This document shows, one piece after another, positions 1-8,621 of a DNA stretch of 47,599 nucleotides (the first letter of the stretch is position 1; the number at the start of each line of letters is the position of its first letter). A program made the translations under genes and the position numbers. The notes under the pieces were generated by a model. It made no database searches, had not been told where the DNA came from, and worked only from the letters and a program-made list of their open reading frames with translations. Source of the DNA: Oscillospiraceae bacterium (lineage in GTDB: Bacteria; Bacillota; Clostridia; Oscillospirales; Ruminococcaceae). Where the stretch lies: positions 1-47,599 of the forward strand of contig JAETSQ010000016.1 in assembly GCA_021769525.1 (NCBI GenBank). Direction: 5' to 3'.

Positions 1-15
1 CGAGGAGGAGGAAAA

Positions 16-435
16 ATGAGGACCTACCAAATGGACCAGGGGTGGTATTTTGCGGTCCCCGACGATTGGGCAGCGGAGCGGGACAGCCAGGACGGCCACT
101 ACCTCTTCTACCCTCCGGATAGCGACCTGACGCTGCACTTCACCCCTTGGAGGGTAGAGAAAGAGGGCCAGCCCGCCCCTGCGGAGCTGATGATCGGGGC
201 CTTCCTCCGAGGCATCCCGGAGGATGCGGTTCCGCTGAATAAAACGGCTTGTCGCCTGGAGAATTTTTATGTAAAGGGATTTGCCTTTGCGCGAAAAGAA
301 AGGGGACAGAAGGTGTTCCGGCGGCTCATCGGGTACTACGGACCGGGGGAACTGCTTTCGGTGGGCATCTTCGGGACTTCGGAGACAGATTGTGACCGGG
401 CGGTGGGGATGCTGGCCGGATTACAGAAAATTTGA
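16..435 (+). CDS. hypothetical protein, 139 aa
   Basis: I do not recognise this protein. It is preceded at once by a strong ribosome-binding site (GAGGAGG, positions 3-9), which supports the ATG at 16. The product is soluble, with no signal peptide or membrane segment. It opens with an aromatic-rich stretch (GWYFAVPDDW, about residues 9-18) and ends with a hydrophobic segment LLSVGIFGT. The alternation of short strands with one late helix suggests a small alpha/beta domain, but that is inference. It ends about 40 bp before the tyrS promoter and is a separate transcription unit from tyrS. Whether it belongs to an operon to the left cannot be seen. Confidence 0.75.
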   Translation: MRTYQMDQGWYFAVPDDWAAERDSQDGHYLFYPPDSDLTLHFTPWRVEKEGQPAPAELMIGAFLRGIPEDAVPLNKTACRLENFYVKGFAFARKERGQKVFRRLIGYYGPGELLSVGIFGTSETDCDRAVGMLAGLQKI

Positions 436-474
436 GGGCAGTACAAAGGGATCCAGAAAAGCACGGCAAAAGTC

Positions 475-503
475 TTGACAGAGAGAGGACTTTCCACTAT
501 AAT
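475..503 (+). promoter_or_regulatory. sigma-A promoter for the tyrS T-box transcript
   Basis: Perfect consensus: -35 TTGACA at 475-480, 17-bp spacer, -10 TATAAT at 498-503. Transcription should start near 510, giving a leader of about 350 nt before tyrS. No other promoter is apparent in the gap. Confidence 0.9.
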
Positions 504-509
504 CGTTAA

Positions 510-826
510 AAATGGCTGAGAAGGGAACCCAGTACCATCGGACCCACGGACTTTCAGAGAGCTTTTGGCCGGTGCAAAAAAGCAGTCCGCCCGCATGGGA
601 ATTACCTCCCGGAGCCGCCGCCTGAAATCAAAAGCTGTATTTATGATCGTCTGTGAATACGGCTTCCAAAAGTAGGGCTGGCCGGGCGCGACCGTTACAT
701 CGCGGGGGTTTTTGCGAAAACCCTGTAAGGGCGTCCCGGTGACGGGAGGCCGAACAAGAGGTGGTACCACGGGTAAACCCCCGTCCTCTGTGCCTTTGGG
801 CGCGGGGGGCGTTTTCTTTTTGCCCG
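510..826 (+). promoter_or_regulatory. T-box riboswitch, tyrosine specifier (tyrS leader)
   Basis: The leader has T-box landmarks in order: an AGAGAGC element near 556, a GGTGCAA-type loop near 570-577, a specifier region GGAATTACCTCCC in which TAC (603-605) is a tyrosine codon, and the conserved T-box element AGGTGGTACCACGG near 759-772. The element TGGT would pair with the free 3' end of uncharged tRNA-Tyr. A terminator hairpin follows (arms about 777-794 and 798-811) with a T-rich tail at 813-823. Family knowledge says uncharged tRNA-Tyr stabilises the antiterminator and lets tyrS be transcribed. This explains the 350-bp stretch without a gene. Confidence 0.93.
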
Positions 827-859
827 CGCCGGTGAAAAAAGAAAAGGAGCGAGAAAAAT

Positions 860-2080
860 ATGAGCCAAATCTTTGAAGAGCTGGAACGCCGGGGCCTTAT
901 CGCCCAGATGACCCACCCGGAGAAGATCCGGGAGAAGCTGGACAACGAAAAGGTGACCTTCTACATCGGTTTTGACGCCACCGCCGACAGCCTCCACGTG
1001 GGGCATTTCCTCCAGCTAATGGTCATCAACCACATGATCCGGGCGGGGCACACCCCCATCCTGCTGCTGGGCACCGGCACCACCATGGTGGGGGACCCCA
1101 CCGGCCGCACCGATATGCGCAAGATGCTCACCCCGGAGGAGATAAACGCCAACGCCGACTGTTTCCTCCGGCAGATGGGCCGCCTGGTGGACCTCAGTAA
1201 GTGCATCGTGGCCCGCAACGGGGACTGGCTGATGAACCTTAACTACATCGAGCTGCTGCGGGATGTGGGGGTGCACTTCTCGGTGAACCGGATGCTCACC
1301 GCCGAGTGCTTCAAGTCCCGGCTGGAGCGGGGGCTCTCCTTCATCGAGTTCAACTACATGATCATGCAGAGCTACGACTTTCTGAAGCTCTACCAGCTCC
1401 ACAACTGCACCATGCAGTTGGGAGGGGACGACCAGTGGAGCAACATCCTGGGGGGCGTGGACCTGGTGCGCCGGGTGGAAGGGCAGGAGGTCTGCGGCAT
1501 GACCTTCCAGCTCCTCACCACCAAGGAAGGGAAGAAGATGGGCAAGACCATGGGGGGCGCCGTCTGGCTGGACGCCGACAAGTTCTCTCCCTATGATTTC
1601 TTCCAGTATTGGCGGAATGTGGAGGATGCGGATGTCATCAAGTGCCTCAAATTCCTCACCTTCCTGCCCATTGAAGAGATCGAGGCCATGGAGAGCTGGG
1701 AGGGCAGCCAACTGAACAGGGCAAAGGAGATGCTGGCCTACGAGGTCACCGGCTTCGTCCACGGCAAGGAGGAGGCGGACAAGGCTCTGGCCGCCGCCAA
1801 GGCCCTCTTTGGGGCAGGGAGTCAGGATGAAAATATGCCCACCACCGTCCTTGCCGGGGCGGACTTCACCGACGGGACCATCGGCATCATGGACCTGATG
1901 GTCAAGGCCGGTCTGGCTCCCTCCAAGAGCGAGGCCCGGCGGCTCATCCAGGGAGGCGGCGTTGTGGCGAACGACGAGAAGGTCACCGATGTGAACCGGA
2001 AGCTCTCCGCCGATGCCATCCGCCAGGGGGTCATCCTGCGGAAGGGGAAGAAGGTCTTCCACAAGGTGATATTGGAGTAA
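860..2080 (+). CDS. tyrS: tyrosyl-tRNA synthetase
   Basis: Class I aminoacyl-tRNA synthetase that activates tyrosine with ATP and charges tRNA-Tyr in the cytoplasm. The 406-residue product has the HIGH signature as HVGH (residues 46-49), a Rossmann catalytic domain, and the KMSKS loop as KMGKT around residue 230, the K-x-G-K-T form common in bacterial TyrRS. The C-terminal third holds an S4 RNA-binding domain (segment starting [12 protein letters not shown]). Length and order match the bacterial TyrRS family. The start is fixed by AAAGGAGCG about 8 nt upstream. It is the sole gene behind the tyrosine T-box and is followed by strong terminator hairpins, so it is monocistronic. Confidence 0.98.
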   Translation: MSQIFEELERRGLIAQMTHPEKIREKLDNEKVTFYIGFDATADSLHVGHFLQLMVINHMIRAGHTPILLLGTGTTMVGDPTGRTDMRKMLTPEEINANADCFLRQMGRLVDLSKCIVARNGDWLMNLNYIELLRDVGVHFSVNRMLTAECFKSRLERGLSFIEFNYMIMQSYDFLKLYQLHNCTMQLGGDDQWSNILGGVDLVRRVEGQEVCGMTFQLLTTKEGKKMGKTMGGAVWLDADKFSPYDFFQYWRNVEDADVIKCLKFLTFLPIEEIEAMESWEGSQLNRAKEMLAYEVTGFVHGKEEADKALAAAKALFGAGSQDENMPTTVLAGADFTDGTIGIMDLMVKAGLAPSKSEARRLIQGGGVVANDEKVTDVNRKLSADAIRQGVILRKGKKVFHKVILE

Positions 2081-2097
2081 AAAGACCGGCAATAAAT

Positions 2098-2165
2098 AAA
2101 TATCCCCGCCGAGGCGGGGGATATGCGGGAGCGGCGGGGGACAGTCCCTGCCCCTCCCGCTTTTT
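2098..2165 (+). terminator. tandem terminator hairpins after tyrS, also usable from the minus strand
   Basis: Two hairpins lie between convergent genes. The first (about 2100-2126) pairs TATCCCCGCC with GGCGGGGATA. The second (about 2124-2161) pairs GCGGGAG with CTCCCGC and is followed by TTTTT, a canonical plus-strand terminator for tyrS. Read on the minus strand, the first hairpin is followed by TTTATTTATT and could stop the fbp-linked operon. Confidence 0.8.
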
Positions 2166-2235
2166 AATGGGCGCCGGTAAAGGAGAGCAGGGCAAACAGG
2201 CTGACCATCTCACGCATGAAAAAACATCCTTTCAT
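2164..2235 (-). CDS. possible 23-aa (or 17-aa) hydrophobic peptide coupled to the upstream gene
   Basis: The ATG at 2235 overlaps the TGA of the upstream gene as ATGA, a usual coupling arrangement. The frame runs 23 codons to a TAA at 2164-2166. An internal ATG at 2217 has its own AAAGGA about 9 nt upstream and would give the 17-residue peptide MREMVSLFALLSFTGAH. The core VSLFALLSF is hydrophobic. No family is recognised and a chance ORF of this size is quite possible. Confidence 0.25.
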   Translation of the reverse strand: MKGCFFMREMVSLFALLSFTGAH

Positions 2236-3488
2236 CCCCAATACCCATCCGCGATCCTCCGCAGGGGATCGTCCCTTTGCTCGCATTCCACCAGATAATC
2301 CACGAACAGATCCTCGATCTCCGGATCCCCCTGGATGGAGGCCAGCACCCGGAAGGCGGCCTCCCGCAGCTTTGGCGGGACATCCTTCCCGGCGAAGGAG
2401 AGGGCCAGCTTCTTGGCGTCGGTCCCCGGCTGGCGGCAGAAATAAGAGAGCAGCACCGGAGGGACCAGGGAGCCCTCCGGCTCCGGCAGGGCCTGTATCC
2501 CTTCCGGGGTCAGGGCCTCCCGCCCGTAGAGGGCCAGAGCCCCGGCTTCCACCGTGTCCGGATAGCGTGCGGCGGCCCGCCGGTATTCCGGCTCCCATTG
2601 GCGCCGGAAAAGCTCCCCCGGCACCGGCGGCGGAGCGGAAGGCGATGCGGGGAAGCAGCGGTGCATCTGTTCCAGGGGGATGGACACTCCGGGCACCGTC
2701 TCCCGCTCCTCGTCCGGCCAGACCACCTTCCAGTCGCCGTCCCGCCCCGCAAACCGGGCGGAGGAAAGGAGCAGGCAGGGGAGGGACACTCCCTCCAGAG
2801 CGCAGGCGCAGGCCCGGTGGTGACCATCCAGAAGAATAGAAAGATACGCAAAGGCGCAGTAGGCGAAGGCAGGGGGAAGGGGCTTTCCCTCCCGGAGCTG
2901 CCGCCGGTACGCCTCCACCTGGCGGGGGTCATACTTCCCGGTGGACTGGGAGGGATAGAGGAACCGGGGAAAGACCGGCAGGACCGAGTAGCTCTCCGGG
3001 TCGTAGGTCTCTGCGGTGGCGGGGGAGGAGGTGAAGCCGTTGGGGATGTCCCAAAAGAAATGGCCGCTGCCGTCGGTGGGAAAGCAGTCCGCCAAGGAGA
3101 GGGTGTAATACCCAGGCGCCAGGAGCCCCGTCACCGGGGCCAAGCGTTCCAGGGCATCCTCCAGATCGGCAAAGGGGGCGGCGATGGCGTCCGCCGCTTT
3201 TCGCAGCTCCAGGCAATCCGACCGCAGGCCGTACCCCGCCGCCAGCAGGGACTGACAGGTAGGGCAGCCGCTGGTCTGGATAAAGGCCAGGGGCTGCCCC
3301 TTTAGGGTGAGGGTGAGATAGGTATCCAGCATGGGGTCGCTCTGGGCCCGGTCCCGGCTCAACTCCATCACCAGCTTCTTGGCGCTGTCCCGCACCTCAA
3401 AGAGAAGGTGCTCCCCGGAAAACCAGGTCCCAACGGTGGTATGCCGGGCCGAAATCTTGACCTTGGGCTTTTTCTGCCAAAGGGCCAT
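2232..3488 (-). CDS. hypothetical protein with a ParB-like DGHHR motif, 418 aa
   Basis: Function not known. The N-terminal part is beta-rich with a CxxC pair (CPTC, residues 75-78). Near residues 217-230 is YLSILLDGHHRACACA: an aliphatic strand followed by DGHHR, the pattern seen in ParB N-terminal/sulfiredoxin-fold domains and DUF1015-like proteins, where it binds nucleotide. The C-terminal 60 residues are helical and acidic and resemble a HEAT-like repeat. The start at 3488 is chosen because GGGAGG lies about 8 nt upstream. An in-frame GTG at 3497 would fall inside that ribosome-binding site. It follows fbp by 18 nt and is probably co-transcribed with it. Confidence 0.7.
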   Translation of the reverse strand: MALWQKKPKVKISARHTTVGTWFSGEHLLFEVRDSAKKLVMELSRDRAQSDPMLDTYLTLTLKGQPLAFIQTSGCPTCQSLLAAGYGLRSDCLELRKAADAIAAPFADLEDALERLAPVTGLLAPGYYTLSLADCFPTDGSGHFFWDIPNGFTSSPATAETYDPESYSVLPVFPRFLYPSQSTGKYDPRQVEAYRRQLREGKPLPPAFAYCAFAYLSILLDGHHRACACALEGVSLPCLLLSSARFAGRDGDWKVVWPDEERETVPGVSIPLEQMHRCFPASPSAPPPVPGELFRRQWEPEYRRAAARYPDTVEAGALALYGREALTPEGIQALPEPEGSLVPPVLLSYFCRQPGTDAKKLALSFAGKDVPPKLREAAFRVLASIQGDPEIEDLFVDYLVECEQRDDPLRRIADGYWG

Positions 3489-3506
3489 GGGGAACACCTC
3501 CCGTTC

Positions 3507-5495
3507 TCAGCTGTTCTGGTTGATGATGCCCCGGCGGTAGGCCTGGAGGAGGAGGAGCAGGTCGTCGATCTTTCCCTGGATCACCTTGCCCTCGTCGGTG
3601 TGGCAGATCTTGATCCGCTCCGGGTAGGTATCCACCGGCACCATGTTGGAGTGCATATCGCTGTTGTGGTTGATGACCGAATCGATGCCGGAGAAGGGGT
3701 GGTGCTCCGAAAGGAAAAGCTGGTGGGAGTTGGAGACCAGGGTGTACCCGGCGATGCCGGTGACCGCCTGATAGGCCTTGGAGATGCCGCCGTCGATGAT
3801 GAGGACCTTCCCCCCGGCCTTTACCGGGGATTCCCCCTTGCGGATCTTCACCGGCACGTGGCCGTTGACGATGCGGCCCATGTCGCTTTGGATGCCGAAC
3901 TCCGCCAGGATCTTTTTGGCCGCCTCCGGGTCGTCGCTGAGCTGGTAGTAGATGTCCTTGGTCTCGGTCCAGGTGGCCTTGTCCTCGATGAAATACCGCT
4001 CGAAGGTGGTCATTTTATTTTTGCCGTTGAGGGGGGACTTGGGGCCGCACCACAAAAACCACATGAAATCCAGCCCCCGCTGCTGCTCCTCGCTGCCCGC
4101 CCTGCTGTAGGCCCCCTGGCGGCAGAGCTTGTCGCTGTAGTCCATCAGGGCCTTGCCGCGGTATTCCCTGCCGTCGACCGTCAGGGCGGCGAATCCCCCT
4201 TCCGGCGTCATGGGAACGCAGCCGTGGTACAGGAGGTTGCCGTTGCAGACCTTGTACATCCCCCCGTGCTTGAAGAGGAAGTTCATGTGGGCCTGGAGCT
4301 TCTCGCTGTGGAGGAAGGAGAGCTGGAGGCGCTCCATCAGCTCCTGTTCCGCGAAGGTGAGGGAATAGGGGGTCTCCGGGGTGATGGTGGGGAAGTAGCA
4401 GTCCCGCATGGGGTACTCGGTCCCCTCCAGGTTCACCGTCCGGCGGCGGAAGTCGATCTTGTCCAGCAGCAGGCGGTTTTCCATCTCGTACTCCGGGTGG
4501 GCCAGGATGGTCTGCCCCTCCAGCTTCAGCTGGATGACCGTGATGGCCTTGTGGATCTTGGCGATCTGCATATCGTCATGGGAGCTGGGGACATACCCCT
4601 CCTCCGCCATATGGCGGGGATAGAAGGACAGGCAGGGGTCGGTGCCGTACTGCTCCATGGCGAAGACCGCCAGGGGCCGCACATTGATGCCGTAGGATTC
4701 CTCCAGGGTATCCAGGTTGTCGTACCGCACGCAGTTGCGGATGACGTTGGCGATGCAGCAAAGCTGCCCGGCGGCGGCGCCCATCCAGAGGACGTCGTGG
4801 TTGCCCCACTGGATGTCCACATTGTGGTGGCGGCAGAGATCGTCCAGGATGAGGGCGGCGCCGGAGCCCCGGTCGAAAATATCCCCGATGATGTGGAGCT
4901 TATCCACGATCATGCGCTGGGTCAGCTGGCAGAGGGCGGTGACGAAGGCCTCCGCCCGGTCGATCTCGATGATGGTATCCAGGATGCGCTCAAAGTATTC
5001 CTGGCGGTTGGGGTTGCTCTCGTCGGTGTTCATCAGCTCGTCGATGATGTACTGGAAATCCGGCGGCAGGGCCTTCCGGACCTTGGAGCGGGTGTACTTG
5101 GAGGTGGCGGCGCGGCAGACGGTCACCAGCTGGTAGAGGATGTCCTTGTACCAGGCGGGGGTCAGCAGGTGGGCCCGGCGCAGCTCCGCCAGCTTGCGCT
5201 CCGGGTAGTAGACAAGGGTGGCCAAAAGGTTCTTCTGGTCCACCGTCAGCTCCTCCCCGAAGCTCTCCTCGATCTTGCGGCGGATGGAGCCGGAGGCGTT
5301 GCGGAGGATGTGGGTGAAGCACTCGTACTCCCCGTGGACGTCGCTGATAAAGTGCTCGGTGCCCTTAGGCAGGTTCAGGATGGCCCGGAGGTTGATGATC
5401 TCGGTGGACGCCGCCTGGATGTTGGGGTAGCTCTGCGCCAGCAGACGAAGGTATTTGATCTGTTCTTCCGTAGGTGTCTGAGCCAGTTCTGTCAT
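3507..5495 (-). CDS. fbp: fructose-1,6-bisphosphatase, class III (Firmicutes type)
   Basis: Hydrolyses fructose 1,6-bisphosphate to fructose 6-phosphate in gluconeogenesis. The 662-residue product has the usual length and calcineurin-like phosphoesterase motifs of the Firmicutes class III enzyme: ISDVHGEYE (residues 50-58), IFDRGSGAALILDDL, WGNHDVLWMG and NGHVPVKIRKGESP, the Asp/His residues binding metals. The reading frame stays open far upstream, but the ATG at 5495 has AGGAGG about 11 nt before it and gives the normal N-terminus MTELAQTP. It lies 44 nt downstream of asd on the same strand, and the ParB-motif gene follows by 18 nt, so the three may form one operon. Confidence 0.96.
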   Translation of the reverse strand: MTELAQTPTEEQIKYLRLLAQSYPNIQAASTEIINLRAILNLPKGTEHFISDVHGEYECFTHILRNASGSIRRKIEESFGEELTVDQKNLLATLVYYPERKLAELRRAHLLTPAWYKDILYQLVTVCRAATSKYTRSKVRKALPPDFQYIIDELMNTDESNPNRQEYFERILDTIIEIDRAEAFVTALCQLTQRMIVDKLHIIGDIFDRGSGAALILDDLCRHHNVDIQWGNHDVLWMGAAAGQLCCIANVIRNCVRYDNLDTLEESYGINVRPLAVFAMEQYGTDPCLSFYPRHMAEEGYVPSSHDDMQIAKIHKAITVIQLKLEGQTILAHPEYEMENRLLLDKIDFRRRTVNLEGTEYPMRDCYFPTITPETPYSLTFAEQELMERLQLSFLHSEKLQAHMNFLFKHGGMYKVCNGNLLYHGCVPMTPEGGFAALTVDGREYRGKALMDYSDKLCRQGAYSRAGSEEQQRGLDFMWFLWCGPKSPLNGKNKMTTFERYFIEDKATWTETKDIYYQLSDDPEAAKKILAEFGIQSDMGRIVNGHVPVKIRKGESPVKAGGKVLIIDGGISKAYQAVTGIAGYTLVSNSHQLFLSEHHPFSGIDSVINHNSDMHSNMVPVDTYPERIKICHTDEGKVIQGKIDDLLLLLQAYRRGIINQNS

Positions 5496-5539
5496 AGCCT
5501 GTTCCGCCTCCTGTATTTTTGTCCGATAATTTGTGACCC

Positions 5540-6616
5540 TTATTCCAGGTAACCCTTGGCGGCCAGCAGCTCCGCCATCAGGACCGCCCCGCCCGCGGCC
5601 CCCCGCAAGGTGTTGTGGGAGAGGCAGACGAATTTGTAGTCGTACTGGGTGTCTTCCCGCAGGCGGCCGACGGAGACGGCCATACCCCGCTCCAGCTCCC
5701 GGTCCAGGCGGGTCTGGGGGCGGTCCGGCTCCGAGAAGTAGTGGAGGAACCGCTCCGGCGCAGAAGGGAGGCGGAGGGCCTGGGGCTCCCCGGAAAATTC
5801 CCGCCACCGGCGGAGGATCTCCTCCTTGGGGACCTTTTTCTCCAGGGAGAAAAAGACCGCCGCCAGGTGCCCGTCGGAGACCGGCACCCGGATGCACTGG
5901 GTGGTGATGGCGGGGGAATCGGCGGGAACGATCTTCCCGTCCTCCACCCGGCCCCAGACCTTTAAGGGCTCCTGCTCGCTCTTCTCCTCCTCGCCGCCGA
6001 TGTAGGGGATGATGTTGTCCCGCATCTCCGGCCAGGTCTGGAAGGTCTTACCGGCCCCGGAGATGGCCTGGTAGGTGCAGGCCAGGACCCTGGTCACCCC
6101 CAGGTCCAGCAGGGGATGGAGGGCGGGGACGTAGCTCTGGATGGAGCAGTTGGACTTGACAGCGATGAAGCCCCGCTTGGTCCCCAGGCGCCTGCGCTGG
6201 GCCCCGATGACCTCCGCGTGATGGGGGTTCAGCTCCGGGACGATCATGGGGACATCGGGGGTGGAGCGGTGGGCGGAGTTATTGGACATCACCGGGCACT
6301 CGTGCCGGGCGTAGGCCTCCTCCAGGGCCCGGATGTCCTCCTTCTTCATATCCACCGCGCAGAAGACAAAGTCCGCCAGGGCGGTGACCGCCTCCACATC
6401 CGAGGCGTCCAGCACCTTCATCTCGCCGATCCTGGAAGGGAGGGGGGAGGACATGGCCCAGCGGCCCTCCACTGCCTCGGCGTAGGCCAGTCCCGCCGAC
6501 CGGGGGGAGGCCGCCAGGGCGGTGACGGTGAACCAGGGGTGGTCCTCCAGCAGGGTGATGAAACGCTGTCCCACCATCCCGGTGGCTCCTACGATGCCGA
6601 CACGAAATTTTTTCAT
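5540..6616 (-). CDS. asd: aspartate-semialdehyde dehydrogenase
   Basis: Makes aspartate 4-semialdehyde from aspartyl phosphate with NADPH, at the branch point to lysine/diaminopimelate, threonine and methionine. The 358-residue protein starts with the nucleotide-binding loop GATGMVG (residues 10-16) and has the catalytic cysteine in KSNCSIQ (Cys157). The surrounding sequence ([20 protein letters not shown], later [10 protein letters not shown]) and the length fit the archaeal/yeast-type Asd also found in Clostridia, rather than the shorter Bacillus type. The start is supported by AAAAGGAG about 8 nt upstream. No lysine riboswitch is visible in the leader. Confidence 0.96.
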   Translation of the reverse strand: MKKFRVGIVGATGMVGQRFITLLEDHPWFTVTALAASPRSAGLAYAEAVEGRWAMSSPLPSRIGEMKVLDASDVEAVTALADFVFCAVDMKKEDIRALEEAYARHECPVMSNNSAHRSTPDVPMIVPELNPHHAEVIGAQRRRLGTKRGFIAVKSNCSIQSYVPALHPLLDLGVTRVLACTYQAISGAGKTFQTWPEMRDNIIPYIGGEEEKSEQEPLKVWGRVEDGKIVPADSPAITTQCIRVPVSDGHLAAVFFSLEKKVPKEEILRRWREFSGEPQALRLPSAPERFLHYFSEPDRPQTRLDRELERGMAVSVGRLREDTQYDYKFVCLSHNTLRGAAGGAVLMAELLAAKGYLE

Positions 6617-6690
6617 AGCAAGAACTCCTTTTATTTTTGTGCGGAAAGCATGAGAATCTCCTTATTATGTAAGAACCTGGCTTTAGGAGG

Positions 6691-6719
6691 TTGAAAAGGG
6701 AGAAAAATTATCCTATAAT
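6691..6719 (+). promoter_or_regulatory. promoter for queA
   Basis: TTGAAA at 6691-6696, 17-bp spacer, TATAAT at 6714-6719. The -10 box lies in the near-palindrome TCCTATAATAGGA. The region 6617-6883 lies between divergent asd and queA. A minus-strand -10-like CATAAT (6663-6668) may serve asd, but I see no good -35 for it. Confidence 0.8.
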
Positions 6720-6883
6720 AGGAGCCATTGGCCTTCTTCCCAGGAATAGCCTTGTTTTATCCTATCTTACCACTGATGAGACCCTCTGTCAATTTGCCCA
6801 GAGCGAAAGACCGGGGCTGAAAAGCCTTTTTCAAAGGGAGGCTAAGTCCAACAAACCAGGCCCTATATAATTAAGGAGTCATT

Positions 6884-7933
6884 ATGAAACAAGAACCCAT
6901 GCACCGCTCCGACTTCGCCTTTGATCTGCCCAAAGAGCTTATCGCCCAGCACCCCCTGGACCGCCGGGACAGCTCCCGGCTCCTCTGCCTGGACCGCCGG
7001 GACGGCTCCATCTGCCACCGGCATTTCTCCGACCTTCCGGGGCTGCTCCGCCCCGGCGATGTGCTGGTGATGAACGACAGCCGGGTGATGCCCTCCCGGC
7101 TGCTGGGTCATCGGGAGGGCACCGGCGGCGCCGCGGAGCTCCTGCTGCTGGAGCAGAAGGGAAAGGACCTTTGGGAGACGCTGGCCCGCCCCGGCAGAAA
7201 GCTGCGGCCGGGGGCCCGGATCATCTTTGGGGACGGGCTGCTGACCGGGGAGATCGTGGACACCCTGGAAGGGGGCAACCGGCTGGTGCGCTTCTTCTAT
7301 GAGGGGGATAATTTCTTTGCCGTCCTGGACCGTATCGGCCAGATGCCCTTGCCCCCCTACATCACCGAGGAACTGGAGGACCGGGAGCGGTACCAGACCG
7401 TTTACTGCCGGGAGCTGGGGAGCGCGGCGGCCCCCACCGCCGGGCTCCACTTCACCCCGGAGCTGCTGGAGGAGCTGCAAAGGGGAGGAGTTCAGACCGG
7501 ATTTGTCACCCTCCATGTGGGATTAGGCACTTTCAGGCCCGTAAAGGCGGATAACATTACAGATCACCATATGCACCTGGAGCACTACACCGTGCCGCCG
7601 GAGACGGCCCAAATGGTCAACGCCGCCAAAGCGGAGGGACGGCGGGTCATCGCGGTGGGGACCACCTCCTGCCGCACCCTGGAATCCGCCTGGAGGGACG
7701 GAAAACTGACCCCCGGCCCGGACAGCACCGGCATCTTCATCTACCCCGGATACCGGTTCCAGGTGCTGGACGGCCTCATCACCAACTTCCACCTGCCGGA
7801 AAGCACCCTCATCATGCTGGTGAGCGCCTTCGCCGGGTACGAGCACACCATGAACGCCTACCGGGTGGCGGTGGAGGAACGGTACCGGTTCTTTAGCTTT
7901 GGGGATTCGATGTTTATTGGAGACATGAGGTAA
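6884..7933 (+). CDS. queA: S-adenosylmethionine:tRNA ribosyltransferase-isomerase
   Basis: Transfers and isomerises the ribosyl part of S-adenosylmethionine onto preQ1 in tRNA to form epoxyqueuosine, the step after Tgt. The 349-residue product begins with FDFDLP-like sequence (FAFDLPKELIAQHP) and contains GDVLVMNDSRVMPSRLLG, TAGLHFTPELL and VGLGTFRPVK, all strong QueA signatures, ending with ERYRFFSFGDSMFI. Full length. Start ATG 6884 has AAGGAG about 7 nt upstream. It is separated from its usual partner tgt by a toxin-antitoxin pair and a terminator. Confidence 0.97.
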   Translation: MKQEPMHRSDFAFDLPKELIAQHPLDRRDSSRLLCLDRRDGSICHRHFSDLPGLLRPGDVLVMNDSRVMPSRLLGHREGTGGAAELLLLEQKGKDLWETLARPGRKLRPGARIIFGDGLLTGEIVDTLEGGNRLVRFFYEGDNFFAVLDRIGQMPLPPYITEELEDRERYQTVYCRELGSAAAPTAGLHFTPELLEELQRGGVQTGFVTLHVGLGTFRPVKADNITDHHMHLEHYTVPPETAQMVNAAKAEGRRVIAVGTTSCRTLESAWRDGKLTPGPDSTGIFIYPGYRFQVLDGLITNFHLPESTLIMLVSAFAGYEHTMNAYRVAVEERYRFFSFGDSMFIGDMR

Positions 7934-7950
7934 ATCCCTTTTTTATAACA

Positions 7951-7999
7951 ATAACAGGTGCAGCTCAGGTAAGATCTTTACCGGGCCGCACCATTTTTT
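7951..7999 (+). terminator. terminator after queA
   Basis: An imperfect hairpin (GGTGC...GGTAA / TTACC...GCACC, about 7956-7992) is followed by TTTTTT at 7994-7999. It closes the queA unit before the toxin-antitoxin promoter. Confidence 0.7.
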
Positions 8000-8001
8000 G
8001 A

Positions 8002-8030
8002 TTGCATATCTGTCGGGAATCTGATAGAAT
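8002..8030 (+). promoter_or_regulatory. promoter of the toxin-antitoxin pair
   Basis: TTGCAT at 8002-8007, 17-bp spacer, TAGAAT at 8025-8030. It lies between the queA terminator and the toxin start at 8066, so the pair has its own transcription start. Confidence 0.7.
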
Positions 8031-8065
8031 AACAGTAGAAATCCGAATTACTCCAAGGGGTGTGT

Positions 8066-8329
8066 ATGGTGGTCATTCGATACTCGAAGAAGTCGCTGAA
8101 GTTTCTGAGCAAGCTGGATGACAGGTCGGTGGCCCGTATAAGGGCTGCGATAAGCGGTCTGTTATCCGTACCTCCAGAGGGCGACATTAAGCCCATGCAG
8201 GGGTACAATGATGGCCGGAAGCGCCTTCGTGTGGGAAGTTGGCGAGTGGTGTACCGATATGACCGTGATGGAGCGATCGAGATTCTCCTTATTATCGAGA
8301 TAGGCAATCGAGGAGACATCTACAAGTGA
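8066..8329 (+). CDS. RelE/ParE-family toxin
   Basis: A small basic protein of 87 residues with the RelE/ParE fold pattern: N-terminal strand VVIRYSKKSLKFLSKL, a helix with DRSVARIRAAISGLL, and the C-terminal core RKRLRVGSWRVVYRYDRDGAIEILLIIEIGNRGDIYK, in which LRVG-WRV-Y is the family hallmark. RelE-type toxins cut mRNA on the ribosome. ParE types poison gyrase. Sequence alone does not decide which. The ATG at 8066 is preferred because AAGGGG lies 5 nt upstream. A GTG at 8060 overlaps that site. Toxin-first order is like higBA. Base composition is clearly more AT-rich than the neighbouring queA and tgt. Confidence 0.88.
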   Translation: MVVIRYSKKSLKFLSKLDDRSVARIRAAISGLLSVPPEGDIKPMQGYNDGRKRLRVGSWRVVYRYDRDGAIEILLIIEIGNRGDIYK

Positions 8330-8341
8330 GGTGTGAAAGAT

Positions 8342-8560
8342 ATGTCTGAAAAGGCCATGGAAGCCGCCCGTATGATGGATATGTTGCCGGAGGCAGACCA
8401 GAATTTCGCCTGTGAGTTTATCAAGAAGCTAGTGCTGGCGTGGGACCCGGATTTTACGAAAGTCACCCCGCAGGAGGCCAAAGAGATGGCTGATGCCGAG
8501 GCCAGTGGATTTGTTGATGAGTCCGAGATAGACTGGAGCGACCTGACACGTTATGCCTGA
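8342..8560 (+). CDS. putative cognate antitoxin, 72 aa
   Basis: Acidic protein starting 12 nt after the toxin stop and so co-transcribed with it. It has an N-terminal helical region (EAARMMDMLPEADQNFACEFIKKLVLAWD) and an acidic C-terminal tail (MADAEASGFVDESEIDWSDL) of the kind that wraps around a RelE-type toxin. No clear DNA-binding motif is seen. The ATG at 8342 is favoured by GAGGTG about 9 nt upstream. A GTG at 8333 would add three residues. The antitoxin role is inferred from position, size and charge. Confidence 0.75.
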   Translation: MSEKAMEAARMMDMLPEADQNFACEFIKKLVLAWDPDFTKVTPQEAKEMADAEASGFVDESEIDWSDLTRYA

Positions 8561-8574
8561 GCATAAGCCCATAA

Positions 8575-8600
8575 AAGGCCCCTATATGGGGGCTTTTTTT
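8575..8600 (+). terminator. terminator after the antitoxin
   Basis: GGCCCC pairs with GGGGGC (about 8577-8593) and is followed by seven T (8594-8600). Just upstream, the inverted repeat TTATGC-CTGA-GCATAA (8552-8567) spans the antitoxin stop. The tgt start lies only 22 nt further on. Confidence 0.75.
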
Positions 8601-8621
8601 CGGAAAGAGAAAGGATCGACC

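Noticed and set aside
3408-5552. 714-codon plus-strand open frame
   Set aside because: It is the antisense shadow of fbp, with GC-driven Val/Gly/Leu-rich composition, no ribosome-binding site and no recognisable domain.
8553-8621. Longer N-terminus for Tgt
   Set aside because: Would be translated across the antitoxin terminator and has no family counterpart.
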